Source: Gryganskiella cystojenkinii (Eukaryota; Mortierellomycota; Mortierellomycetes; Mortierellales; Mortierellaceae). Taken from it: a DNA stretch of 28,688 bases. The stretch's first letter is position 1; every line of letters begins with the position of its first letter. The position numbers and the translations under genes were made by a program. A model generated the notes under the pieces. The model saw only the letters and a list, made by a program, of their open reading frames with translations, did not search any database and was not told the DNA's origin. Of the stretch, positions 1 to 10,324 are shown one piece after another. The stretch is from assembly GCA_015852425.1 (NCBI GenBank), contig JAAAIG010000495.1:1-28688 (forward strand). Direction: 5' to 3'.

Positions 1-54
<54 letters not shown>
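1..54. repeat. (TC)27 dinucleotide microsatellite
   Basis: The window opens with 27 uninterrupted TC units, followed a little downstream (about 79-96) by a short TTTC tetranucleotide run. The tract reaches the very first base, so its true length is unknown and it probably marks an assembly break. Confidence 0.98.
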
Positions 55-57
<3 letters not shown>

Positions 58-1044
58 CTGCACCAAAGCTGTGTCCTTTTCTTTCTTTCTTTCTTTGCTG
101 GGCCTTTTGGTATTGTCTCATATTTTTGGTTTGCTATTACATCCATTCAGTCACACTCACTGTCGGTATTCATTTTGCCCTGGTCGTCGTCGTTGGGCAC
201 GTTGGGCACGTTGCTGTGGTGCTGGCGGTGCTGAAGGTGCTATTCTTTTTTGACCGATTCTCAACTGACCGCCGCACTTTCTTGGTATCGATGCTTTAAC
301 GATTCCGAGATAGAGGAGGCTCCTGCCTCGCGAATGACGATCGAGGGTCTCCGTTGGTCGTGACTGTCTTGATGGTCTTGAGGGTGATGTGGGTAGTGGC
401 GAGGTCAACGTAACTGTTGCATTATTTGTCAACGACACTTTTTGTTGCTCCTAATCAATGTACTCCAGCTTTAACGATGGCTCCCACCCAGATTCGCTTG
501 AACCATGACTGTTGAATAATTGGTACCATAACTGATCGTATTCCTCTGGACGTTGAATTTTTTTTTTTTTTTTTTGTAATTTTTTCCTACGAAAGGACCG
601 AGCGCCCAAGGCAGGCTGGATAAATCCACAATGCCGCTGAAGAGAGGATCACACGAATAGCTCAACATTGTTTTCGGCCGATCGCCACTTCTAGATAACC
701 CTAACAGAAATAAAAATTGCCACCAAAAGTATCCGACCATACCAAAAAAAGCAAAATATTTAATAATGACATCATGGTGACATGGTGACCAGCACAGCAT
801 GAACTGGGGACAGGTTGACAAAGTCTCGGGTATCGGTTATGGCAATAATGGGTTATGAAGATGACAGCAGCTTGCTATTAAAGGCTCGATCCGAGCCATC
901 TTCCCCCTCTTTTCCTTTCTCGCTTCTTTTCCCATATTTCCTGCACCTTCTTCCCGTCTCCTTTTCCCCCATCCCTCGTCAATTTTTTTTCCTCTTCCTC
1001 TTCTCAAATTTTTCCCACCCTTTCTTGATATTTCCACACAGACA
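55..1044. other. Region without a convincing gene; promoter side of the 1045 gene
   Basis: No ORF here has recognisable protein character; the longest (minus, 471-821 and 157-438) are low-complexity. The stretch holds a T run near 560-577. From about 896 to 1035 it becomes strongly C/T-rich on the plus strand, the usual fungal leader or promoter pyrimidine tract in front of the gene that starts at 1045. I see no clear TATA box. Confidence 0.6.
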
Positions 1045-2568
1045 ATGCCAGTCTCAACAACTTCTTCTCCAACGTCTTCCTCGTCATCTTCAAGACGTAA
1101 TGCTGTCATCATCTCCATAGCCGCTCTCCTCGGTCTCACCACCGTCGCCTCCCTAACCTATCTCTACCTCAAGGACAAGGATTCTCAAAAATCTCCTTCT
1201 TCCAATCGCCGTTTCCGTACCCTTCAAAAACACCTCGTCTCCCAGCTCCTCTCCATCGAAAACGATCTCGACAGTATTAACAACGGCGACCTTCGTCTCG
1301 CTCAAGTCCGAAACAAGACGTTACGAACCCACCCTTGTTTCCCAGGTGATCATAAAGTCGACCTTCCGTCTCTCGGTTTACTCAAAGACGGCGACGAGAA
1401 TGAGGTTGAGGAAATCAAAGAGACTAAAGAAGAACTAATCCGTGAACGTGGCCAAGGATTCGACGATCCCGTCAAGGTCCGTAAAGGCTACCATCAACTC
1501 ACACTTTTAATCCAATCCGTCCGAGAACGCCTCTTGAAACTTGTGGAACGGATCGAGTCTGTCGATCTGGATGAACTCGCTGAACTCGGGGACAGCAAAG
1601 CTGGATCCGTCGTCTTGCCCCAAGTGAACGGATATGAATCCGAGAACCTACAGGTCTTTGAAAAAATTCGTCGTCGTCAACGCTCCATTACGGTCAAGGC
1701 TCAGAAATCCTTCGCGTTAGTCGATCAGTTGAGTCTGTCCTTCAAAGAACGCATACATCGCATCCAGGAGTTTGAAAGACTGGAGAAACTGGGACTCGAG
1801 CCCACGGATGAGGCCGCTCCTACGGTTGACAATGAGTTGATGAAGGCCGGGGTCTCGTTCGCAGAGGTGGCCTCACTCAATGTACCAGAACTCGAGGTCC
1901 TTGCGCCGACTGGGGACTTGGAAAAGATGAAATCCGGTGTCTCTTTCGCGGACGTGGCCTCGTCGAATATCGAAGAACCCGAAGTTTTGGCTCCGACTGA
2001 GGATCTGGAAAAGATGAAAGCCGGAATCTCCTTTGCCGATGTCGCGGCCAAGGAACAAGAACCTGAACCCGATTCTGCACCTGCGCCTATGCCCGAGTCC
2101 AAGCCCAAGAACAAGAAACATCAAGACGAAGAATTTGATGTCCGGGAGGAGCATGTGCTCACCTTCTCTCAGGTCGTTATGGAGACCGTCCCGGGGAAGA
2201 AGACGATGATTGTGACCCAGGGAGACGATGAAGAGTATGATCAAGAGCAACAAGAAGTCGAAGAGGAGGAGGAGGAGGTGTTGGCACCCACGGAGGATCT
2301 CGAGTTGATGAAGGAAGGCGTCACATATGCTGAGATGGCCTCCCATAACACGTCATCCTCGGAACACCAACAACATGGACAAGAGATCTTAGCACCCACC
2401 GAGGATCTGGAGATGATGAAGGGAGGCATTACTTTTGCCGAGATGGCCTCGCACAACACTTCGTCCTCGGAACAACTTCAACAGGAAGAAAATGTCTTTG
2501 CGCCAACGGAGGATGTCAGAAAGATGAAGCAAGGACTCACCTTTGCAGAGGCTGTTGCTGAGGAATGA
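1045..2568 (+). CDS. N-terminally membrane-anchored, probable BAG-domain (Snl1-like) protein with six C-terminal APTEDLE repeats
   Basis: Single exon, 507 residues. Residues 1-19 are Ser/Thr-rich and end in RR. Residues 20-42 form one hydrophobic segment followed by a Lys-rich stretch, giving a tail facing the cytosol or nucleoplasm. Residues 58-232 are helical. The order LQKHLVSQLLSIENDL, then KGYHQL..LIQSVRERLLKLVERIESVDLDEL, then KIRRRQRSITVKAQ...LVDQL matches the three-helix pattern of BAG domains, whose last helix carries R/K..V..Q..L..LD. BAG proteins bind the Hsp70 ATPase domain and release nucleotide, and yeast Snl1 has the same layout (one N-terminal membrane segment, then BAG). Residues 257-505 hold six copies of a roughly 22-residue unit with the core APTEDLExMKxGhxFAEhA (near 257, 284, 313, 412, 447 and 483), split by an acidic linker (340-411) with a decayed copy near 372. 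The repeat has no counterpart in Snl1 that I know of. The start is the first ATG after the pyrimidine-rich leader. The gene call is firm; the BAG assignment is by pattern only. Confidence 0.85.
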   Translation: MPVSTTSSPTSSSSSSRRNAVIISIAALLGLTTVASLTYLYLKDKDSQKSPSSNRRFRTLQKHLVSQLLSIENDLDSINNGDLRLAQVRNKTLRTHPCFPGDHKVDLPSLGLLKDGDENEVEEIKETKEELIRERGQGFDDPVKVRKGYHQLTLLIQSVRERLLKLVERIESVDLDELAELGDSKAGSVVLPQVNGYESENLQVFEKIRRRQRSITVKAQKSFALVDQLSLSFKERIHRIQEFERLEKLGLEPTDEAAPTVDNELMKAGVSFAEVASLNVPELEVLAPTGDLEKMKSGVSFADVASSNIEEPEVLAPTEDLEKMKAGISFADVAAKEQEPEPDSAPAPMPESKPKNKKHQDEEFDVREEHVLTFSQVVMETVPGKKTMIVTQGDDEEYDQEQQEVEEEEEEVLAPTEDLELMKEGVTYAEMASHNTSSSEHQQHGQEILAPTEDLEMMKGGITFAEMASHNTSSSEQLQQEENVFAPTEDVRKMKQGLTFAEAVAEE

Positions 2569-2832
2569 GAACACAGAAACCATATTCTTTGCCTTTTTTT
2601 TTTTGCGTCCCATGCCACAATCCCCTTCGTTTCTTTATGCATATTTCCCCCCTTCTTGGCCCTTTTTGTATGCCTTAAAATTGTCAGTCTTAGGCACACT
2701 TTTGTGTCTCAAAATCTATTAGAAATACAAAGCTTCTTTGCAGTAATATATTGTCGATGTTGCTTTAATTATGGGGGTTGTTTGCAAATCAGAACAGCAA
2801 AAAAAAAAAGAAGACCAGCAGAAGGAAGTTTC

Positions 2833-4561
2833 TCATCGCGTGTAGCGTGCTGGCTTGTAAACATTACTCCGCCGTGGCCGATCCGTAAGCTCCTCCCTCC
2901 TGACGGGTGATGTTCCCCTCGACCTGCTGGTGTTACCACCACCTTTTTTTTCCTTCTCTCCGCCATTCTCGCTTCCGGACCCTTCTTGACCCTGAGCCCA
3001 GAACCGATCTACGTCTTTACCATAATAGACAAACAATTCCTCGCCAGCCTTGATATCCCGATTGGTGGTACAAATCACTTGATTGACCACGGATCCTGTA
3101 ATAAACGTAATGTTGCCGTTGGGATCCTCGTTCATGAAATGGAAGGGGCAGTACAACCGACCGTTCGGATCACTGTAAGGTTGGCCATTTTCGTCCGTGG
3201 CGTCCAGAACTGTGCGTCGGTACATGATCGAGTAATGCGAGGCGACACCGACATTGTCCTTCAGCGAATCAAACTCGTTCTCAGTCATGGGGACTCCGAA
3301 ATAAAAGCCCAGGGGTGTACTGGCAGGGAGATCTATCTTTGCGAAGAGCCCGTTACCAGAGCTGGGAATCGTTGAAATATCTACACGCACCACATCGTCG
3401 AGACTGGTGGGAACATTGCTCAGATCCAGATCCTCGAGTCGATATTCGTCCACCTTTGACGACTCCGCTGTTGCTGCGGTACTTGATTGTGCTGCTGGTG
3501 TAGAAGGTGTCGAGGCAGGCGTGCTAGCCTGAGATGATGCCAGATCCAATTGCTCCATTTTCTCGGCAACCTTGGTCTCTTGTTCCTGTTTAACTTGTAC
3601 GGTCGCTTCTGGGTCCGTGGTGTCTTTCGAAGGCAGATCCTGTTCAGCCCTGACTTTTTTGTTATTCCGATCCGAGTCTTCAGATTCGATTGGGTCCGGG
3701 CTACGTTTCTTAGAGTCGAAGGTTGACGATGGATTTTGGTTATGGCTTAATGCAGAATCCTCCTTGACTGTCGCATTGGTTTCTCCTATTGGCGTCTCCG
3801 ATACCGCTGTACTATTTGTCGGTGATGATGCTCGTGAGTCGTTGCCAGTCTTAATTTGGTCCTTTTCCGCCTGCTCTGTGGTCGTGATCCCTTGTGCCTG
3901 CTCCAGAGCAGTCATTTGGGTTTGTTCTTCCTTTTCCAGGATATGAATTGGAACTGCGCCTTCCTTAGGAACACCGAAGCAGAGCGGCCAGTCCAAGTTG
4001 ATCAACTTTTCCATCCAAGTGTCGTATTCCTTCACGGCTGTGTCGAAATCTCCGGGTTGATAAGCGAGACGAAAGTGTGTGCTCCTGCTTCCTTCTGGCT
4101 TGAATGGGATAAAGTACTTGTCACCATTATTGGTCAAGCAGGCAGACGCAGAGTTCATAGGAGTCTATCCAATCCAAAAGTGAGAAAAAAAGCCCGTCAA
4201 TAAACGAAACGCGCTAGGTTTGCAAGAAAACAGTGAACAGCTTTGACTATACCTTTCCAGTAAAGACCCTTGGCCAGCCTCTCTCTGCGCTGTACTTCCT
4301 GTCGAGTTCGACTGCGGCATTAATGATCTCTTGACGGGCACCTGTGCGATTGGGCAGGGATCTCAAGGCCAAGAACATCATGTAGGGCTGTGTGTGCCAT
4401 CGCGGTTTGACTTTTGATCGCTGGGGTGCGATTTGGCGTGTGTATGGGTTGGTGGAGGTGGTGCAGGGTGCTGAGACTGAAGCTGGGGGAAGCGCATCAG
4501 GTGTCGATGCTGTCTCGACAATGGGGGTTGATGGCGATGGTGATGAATCTGCTGTTGACAT
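2833..4561 (-). CDS. SET-domain protein (putative lysine methyltransferase) with N-terminal winged-helix-like region
   Basis: Two exons, 4561-4253 and 4164-2833, with an 88-nt phase-0 intron (donor GTATAG, acceptor ATAG); 546 residues. Residues about 363-486 are a SET domain, which transfers methyl groups from S-adenosylmethionine to lysine. Visible are the GxG start (SSGNGLFAK), an LYCPFHFMNEDPNGNI stretch where the canonical NHSCxPN core should be, NQVICTTNRDIKAGEELFVYYG-type residues, and the post-GEEL YYG. The NHS core is altered and shortened to N-E-D-P-N, so activity is uncertain. Residues 57-140 look like a small helical or winged-helix domain. Splicing creates GKTP, and with the following ACL and HFRLAY segments this recalls HARE-HTH modules (weak inference). 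The middle (170-340) is disordered, with basic NLS-like clusters (KKRSPDP, NNKKVR); the C-terminus is Arg-rich. A nuclear role is likely. It is divergent from the PP4 gene and convergent with the 1045 gene, whose end is 264 nt away. Confidence 0.88.
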
Positions 4562-4864
4562 TGTTTGATTGGGGGTGAGTGGTTGAAGAAAAAAAAAGAG
4601 AGAGAAAGCGAACTTGAGGAAAATGGTGGCGCTTGAAAGCGTTAATCACAGGACAATCGAAGCGTAATTACGTCACCGAATCGTTTTGAGATTGGGCAAA
4701 GACCCTGTCTTTTTCTTGGTCTAATCTCTTGCTTTGCTTCCATTCCCCTCTCCACTCTGCCTGCTCTGTCGGTGTTCTGCCTGAAGAATCTGCTTTATCC
4801 TCCCTCTCCCTCTATCCCTTTATATCTACAAGGCTCACATTACCCAACACATACATCTTTCTAT
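4562..4864. promoter_or_regulatory. Divergent promoter between SET-domain gene and PP4 gene
   Basis: These 303 nt separate two outward-facing start codons. They contain TTACGTCA at 4668-4675, a good match to the CRE/ATF bZIP site, placed centrally enough to serve both genes. A C/T-rich tract (4730-4815) leads into PP4. TTTATATC at 4819-4826 lies only about 40 nt from the PP4 ATG, so its role as a TATA box is doubtful. Confidence 0.5.
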
Positions 4865-6558
4865 ATGGGATCTGATCTAGATCGCCAGATCGACACCTTG
4901 CTTCAATGCAAAATCATCACAGAGGCAGAAGTCAAGGAGCTGTGTCTAAAGGCGAGAGAGATCCTGGTCGAGGAGAGCAATGTTCAGCGAGTCGATGCCC
5001 CCGTCACTGTACGTGTACTCTGTGGATCATGTCCTTTGCAATGTCTTCTCGCTGGTATTCCTGGATAGAAAAGGCTGCAACCGTGCAAACACGCATGCTT
5101 TTTTATGCTCGTGCGTGTGTGCGACAATGGCGAAAATGAATCCATCCACTGCGCGTGGCATCGTTACTGCCACCGAGTTTGATGTCCATTGCAGAATGAC
5201 TCACCTCTCTACTTTCTACACTATCTTTGTCAACTGTAAGGTATGCGGTGACATCCACGGCCAATTCCACGACTTGAAGAAGCTGTTTGAAGTTGGTGGC
5301 GAATGTCCAAAGACCAATTACCTCTTCATGGGTACGTCTCAAGCCAATGTCAACGACAGAACGATGTCTTTAAAAGCGAGGATTCGACGCAGCGTACTCA
5401 AACAACAGTTACTCTCTACTGCATATAGGTGACTTTGTCGACAGAGGACACCACAGTGTGGAGACTTTCTTGCTCTTGTTGGCGCTCAAGGTATCAAACA
5501 GACTCTCTTCGAAACACAACTTTCTCCACTAGTCAATTTTTTTTGTTTGTGTAGGAATGCTCCGATCGTCACTCTGACATGCACATACGTTGACCGTGCC
5601 CCTTCTACTTATTTTCACTTTAGGTCAGATACCCAGATCGGATCACGCTGATTCGCGGCAACCACGAGTCGCGCCAGATTACAAAAGTCTATGGATTCTA
5701 TGACGAGTGTTTTCAAAAATTTGGATCTGCCAATGTCTGGAGATACTGCTGCGAGATCTTTGATTACCTCAGCTTGTCAGCCATCATTGACGATCGCATC
5801 TTTTGCGTTCATGGCGGTCTCTCTCCCTCCATCAACACGATCGACCAGGTATGAAGAACATACCGCATGGAGGACATATATCAGCATACTACCCTGTTAC
5901 GACACCATGAACCAGTGCAATCATCTAACTCTCAATGTTTTTTTGGGTATTAATAGATTCGGACGATTGACAGAATGCAAGAGGTCCCTCACAACGGAGC
6001 CATGTGTGACCTGCTTTGGTCAGATCCCGACCCAGATGCATGCACAGGATGGGGACTAAGCCCTCGTGGAGCGGGATTTCTCTTCGGCGAGAGTGTTGCC
6101 AAGCCTGTAAGTAAAGCGTTCTCGTTGATTTTGGCAAGGCTGCTACTGACCAAGCAAGATGCTGACTCGATCTTTTTTTTTTCAAAAAATCCTTTTACTC
6201 CTCCAGTTCTTGCATAATAATGGGTTAGAACTCATTGCTCGCGCACATCAACTGGTCATGGAAGGATACAAACTTATGTTTGAGGATACAGTCGTAACGG
6301 TTTGGTCTGCACCCAACTACTGCTACCGGTAAGATACGCGAACATTTTGGAGAATTTACCTTTTATGAAGCTCTTTATGTAGAAAGACTAAGACTTCTGC
6401 TTTCCTTCTTCATATTTAGATGCGGCAACGTTGCAGCCATTCTAGAGATCGACGCGAATTTGAAAAAGAGCTATACAATCTTTACGGACTCGGACCGTAA
6501 TTCGACCAACTCTCGCATGAACCCACAACGTGAGGGACCGCCCGACTACTTCCTCTAG
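4865..6558 (+). CDS. PPP4C/PPH3-like: Serine/threonine protein phosphatase 4 catalytic subunit
   Basis: Seven exons: 4865-5008, 5241-5331, 5429-5490, 5624-5848, 5957-6106, 6207-6328 and 6420-6558. All introns are GT-AG with consistent phase and give 310 residues, close to the 307 of human PP4c. All PPP-family motifs are present: GDIHG (51-55), GDFVDRG (79-85), GNHE (111-114), HGG from His162, RAHQ near 238 and SAPNYCYR. These supply the two-metal site that hydrolyses phosphoserine and phosphothreonine. The N-terminus (SDLDRQI) and [17 protein letters not shown] point to PP4 rather than PP2A or PP6. The [10 protein letters not shown] segment is more PP6- or yeast Pph3-like, so a PP4/PP6 mix-up is the only real alternative. 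The C-terminus is PDYFL, the tail whose last Leu is carboxymethylated in PP2A-type enzymes. PP4 acts with R2/R3 regulatory subunits in the DNA-damage response (gammaH2A removal). The start agrees with family length; an in-frame upstream ATG-like extension is not conserved. Confidence 0.96.
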
Positions 6559-8139
6559 AGCATTTCCCTGGCAAAAAAACAACAACAATCAACAACGAGA
6601 TCTATTTTACTTTAGAAACCCTTTGCCTCCATTATTCATCCCTTTACAAACTTCCTTTTGCTTCCTTTTTTCTCCTTTCTCATATCCCTCCCCTTGCAGA
6701 GCATACCTAAAATAATGTAAAATTGTACAATATTACAACCAAATACCTGTGAACATGTCATGTAGGACCCACAGTTTATATCAAGAACGAGTCCAGTACT
6801 GAGGTGACTAAAAACGAAGGGTATCTCATTCCTGAGAGAAAAAAACGGACAATGTTCAGAGATGAAGATTATCTTGGTTTCTGATTGAGAAGTCTTGAGA
6901 CAGGAATACGTCTTTGAGATGAGAAGTTATTGAGACCAACCTTGCACAGCACTCGTTCCTGACGATCGAAAAAAGCATAAGTGATGACCGATCGGGCAAT
7001 GGATCAGCCGGCCGAATTTTTTTGTGCCTGTGGGTCGTTAAATCGACTTTCCTCCATATCTTAAAGCCGTTCTCGGACTGCCAAAACTTGTTCTCCGGAT
7101 CTAGAGGCGTCATTGCGCATGACTGCATAACACATAACAAAGTTCTCAGAAACTCCGGATCCAACTCTACTTGAACCCTGTCTTCTCATCGATCGGATGG
7201 TCAGCCCCTTTCTCCTCGCGCCAGCGGGTGTGGAGACGAGAGCCAAAAAAAAAAACGAGGAAAGAAAAAAAGCTGAACACAAGATAGGGGTGAGAGAGCG
7301 GGAGCCAGAGGAGAAGGGAGTGGAAAGAAACTCAAGAAAGGTTCAAGGGTGAGTGAGGTTTTGTGGGAACCCATGTGCTCCTGCGAGTTGAGAGCACCTT
7401 GTTCGAGAACAAGAAAAGAAAAATCTGGAGTCAATAGTTTCTGGGGTCTGGGGACCCTTGGAGTCCGGGGTAGAAAGGCATACAATTGTACTTTAGGAGG
7501 ACAATCTTTCAAGTGATAATGCGTGCTGTTTTTTCATGATAGAATGGAAAGCTGCGTCTACCTCGGCCGGGATCCTGTTTCCCTTTTGTGCCTTCCTTGT
7601 GCTTTGTGAGTCTTTTAGCCTGTTCACTGGAATGGAGAGGTTACAATCATGTGGGAGTGAGTGGAGAAGAAAGAAGAAAAAAACGAGCGGGGGGTCGGCT
7701 CTTGTTTTTTTCTTTTATCTTTACAAGCACAAAGTACACGATGAAGTGAACCTCCTAGAATTTTGAGAGAAAAAAAGGCGAGTTTTCTGGCAGCCGAGAC
7801 GGAGCATTTCTTATTCGAGCGGCTCTCGTTTTCTGTTTGCTTTTTCTTCCTTATCAGCAAAACAAATATCGTTCGACTTGCTTCTCCGGCGGGCGGTCTT
7901 TGGAGAATTGATGTTCGATCGCGCGTGGCGACAGACGTGTTTTCTCCTGACCGCCACAACAATATAAATAATCTTCGGTCGTTTTGTTGTTTTTTAGATC
8001 TTTGGTTTCTTTCTTTCTTTTCTTCTTTTCCTCCTTTCCTCTTTTTTTCACAAACACAGTCCCCCACACATTCTCATTTTCCCCCTTTACCTCTCCTACG
8101 CACTTTTTCACTCGCTCTCCCCTCATACATACTTTCATA
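6559..8139. other. Long intergenic region, no convincing gene
   Basis: The left part (6560-6760) is the 3' flank of PP4. A minus-strand ORF at 6856-7164 (about 100 residues, including FWQSENGFKIWRKVDL) has fairly normal composition, but it lacks an ATG, has stops close upstream and has no family resemblance I know. The rest is low-complexity, with A-rich and C/T-rich tracts. From about 7980 to 8139 it is the pyrimidine-rich leader of the malate dehydrogenase gene. Confidence 0.6.
7963..7970 (+). promoter_or_regulatory. TATA box (TATAAATA) of malate dehydrogenase gene
   Basis: TATAAATA lies 170 nt before the ATG, followed by a long C/T-rich leader. The spacing fits a transcription start near 7995-8005 and a 5' UTR of about 140 nt. 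Confidence 0.55.
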
Positions 8140-9549
8140 ATGGTCAAAGGTAACGAAACTGCTCGAGTAGATCATTTTCACTTTTGTTCCTATGACTCTC
8201 TTTATTCTTATCTAACCCTTGTTTCGTGTGTGCATGATAGTCGTTGTCTGTGGTGCTGCTGGCGGCATCGGTCAGCCCCTCTCGTTGCTCTTGAAGCAAT
8301 CCGATCTCATCTCACATCTGGCCCTGTACGATATCGTCAATGCTGCCGGTGTTGCAGCAGATCTCTCTCATATCAACACTGCTTCAAAAGTAACGGGACA
8401 CGTAGGCAAGGATTCCTTGGCTGAGGCCCTGACGGGAGCGCATACTGTTGTTATCCCCGCTGGTGTCCCCCGTAAGCCTGGCATGACTCGAGATGATCTC
8501 TTCAAGGTAAATATCGTCAGATGATGGCGAAAAAGAAGCTGGAATGAATAGCGAGAAACACTTTCGATGGAGGACGAGTGAAAAAAGGGCTGACGCAAGT
8601 CTGGACACTAATATGTTCTCTGTTTTTCTTTATTTTTCCAACTAGGTCAATGCTGGCATTGTCCGTGACTTGGCTCAGGCTTGTGCTCAATACAGCCCCA
8701 CAGCTTTCATCCTCGTCATTTCCAACCCTGTCAACTCAACTGTTCCTATTGTCTGTGAAGTCATGAAGAAGGCCAAGGTCTTTGATCCAAGAAGGTTCGT
8801 TTTTTTTTCTCTGTTGTTTGCTGAGCAAAATTATATTTTTCACTACTCGGTCGTCGTCAGGATCGAACCAGGAAAAAACGGGCCGAACCTTTTGTACTCA
8901 TCTGCTCTCGATTTTTTTATCCGCTCTTCTACTTCTTTTTTTTCTACTTTGACAAACAAAAAAAACCAACAGAATTTTTGGCGTGACCACGTTGGACGTT
9001 GTCAGATCGTCGACGTTTGTCCACCAGATCAAACCCCAATTCGAACCGCAATCGAACCGGATCACAGTCGTCGGCGGACACAGTGGCGCAACCATCGTCC
9101 CCATCCTTTCTAAGATCGCTAATATCAAATTCTCGGCCGAGGAGATCAAGTCGCTCACGCAGAGGATTCAATACGGCGGCGACGAGGTTGTCAAGGCCAA
9201 GGACGGTGCCGGATCCGCGACGTTGTCCATGGCTTACGCGGGTGCTCGGTTTACGAATTCGCTGCTCGAGGCTTCTGTCAGAGGTCGTCGAGGATTGGTC
9301 GAGTCGACCTATGTGCACTTGCCTGGTAACCCAGGTGCGGAATGGAACATCCAGGCGACAGGTCTTGACTATCTCGCGCAGGATGTCGAGTTGGGTCCCG
9401 AGGGTGTTGCTCAAGTGAAAGCTCTGCCGGATCTCTCTGCGTATGAGAAGAGCCTGGTTGAGATTGCAATTGGAGAGCTCAAGGGAAACATCATCAAGGG
9501 TGTTGGCTTTGTGACTGAGGGTCCTGCTGTCCCTGCTGCCAAGTTGTAA
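8140..9549 (+). CDS. NAD-dependent malate dehydrogenase with C-terminal AKL (candidate peroxisomal form)
   Basis: Four exons: 8140-8149, 8241-8506, 8646-8794 and 8973-9549, giving 333 residues; the first exon holds only 10 coding bases. The enzyme interconverts malate and oxaloacetate with NAD+/NADH. Visible are the Rossmann GAAGGIG (8-14), Asp34 for the NAD ribose, substrate arginines in [11 protein letters not shown] (Arg81, Arg87), ISNPVNS, the TTLDVVR loop with Asp150 and Arg153, and catalytic His178 in GGHSG. Sequence and length fit the mitochondrial/bacterial-type MDH clade. There is no N-terminal targeting peptide: the first residues ([12 protein letters not shown]) go straight into the first beta strand. 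The protein ends in PAAKL, and AKL fits the PTS1 consensus [SAC]-[KRH]-[LM]. I infer a peroxisomal/glyoxysomal or dual cytosolic location, in line with a role in the glyoxylate cycle and NADH shuttling during fatty-acid oxidation. The cytosol remains possible. Confidence 0.96.
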
Positions 9550-10324
9550 AAAAAACCTCGATACCAAAAATACCCTATCCTGAACGGATATGACCTCAAG
9601 TTCTAGTCACCTCCATCCACTCTCTGTCAAAAGTATGATGGAAAATAGTGAGGTAGAACCCATTGTACAATACAAGAATCCCCCCCTTCAGCTATTTGAC
9701 CCCTATGACATATCTTGAATGGAATGAGAAAGGAGAGAGAATGTGCAAACCGCGCGGATCACCTGCACGCGCTGACCATGTCACGAGTATGGATGCACAA
9801 ATGGACACTGTGTGAGAAGCAAATGGACCAATGAGGAGAAGGGGGTAGACTTGGTTCAAGATAGGGGATGAGGATGGACCAACTGACAAACAAAATAAGG
9901 AAGGGAGGACGGCGGGGCGAGTCGTCGACTTTACAATTGATGGAGGGATGGAGCCAATAATAATGACAAGGAAAGACGAAGAAAGATGAAGGAAAGTTCA
10001 ATGGTCTCATTTGGCAAAACTATTTTCTTGCCTATTTTCCATTCCATTCGCTCATTCCCCCTCTTTTTGTCATTTCACCCCTCGCCCGATATTAGATGCA
10101 TATTGCTTCCCCCTCCTCTTCCTCTTTGTCTTCCCCGTCCATGCCATTGCCACCGCCGCCACCTCCATTGTTCTGCCTCGAAGACTGAATTGCTCAGCTC
10201 TGCTTTTCTGTTATTTTACGTTTCCTCTCATTTTCTGTCTTCCCACATTCACACCCCAGTCCCATTCTGCACCAGAACTCACATAACGCAACACAAAGGA
10301 CTCACTTGTCGACTTTATAAGGCA
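9550..10324. other. Intergenic region and pyrimidine-rich promoter of the LysM gene
   Basis: After the MDH 3' flank (9550-9700) comes a purine-rich stretch, then a strongly C/T-rich tract (about 10030-10280). The plus frame is open from 9986, but the encoded residues are low-complexity and unlike the downstream protein, so I treat this as leader. TTATAAGG at 10315-10322 abuts the ATG and is too close to act as a TATA box for it. Confidence 0.55.

Noticed and set aside
157..438. Minus-strand ORF of about 93 residues, and a plus ORF at 71-253
   Set aside because: Low-complexity Arg/Pro/Ser composition, overlapping opposite frames, no family resemblance.
4980..5432. ORF reading through introns 1 and 2 of PP4
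   Set aside because: PP4 conservation requires removal of 5009-5240 and 5332-5428; the extra residues have no match in the family.
6856..7164. Minus-strand ORF (about 102 residues) in the PP4-MDH gap
   Set aside because: Composition is fairly protein-like, but there is no ATG at its start, stops lie close upstream, and I could find no splice path or family. Kept only as a remark.
8944..9567. Antisense ORF of about 207 residues across malate dehydrogenase exon 4
   Set aside because: Shadow of a highly expressed, codon-biased exon; the plus-strand product is unmistakable.
9986..10324. Upstream in-frame extension of the LysM protein giving a hydrophobic N-terminus
   Set aside because: It is the translation of a pyrimidine-rich leader; the mock hydrophobic stretches (Leu/Pro/Phe/Ser) follow from C/T-rich DNA, not a real signal peptide.
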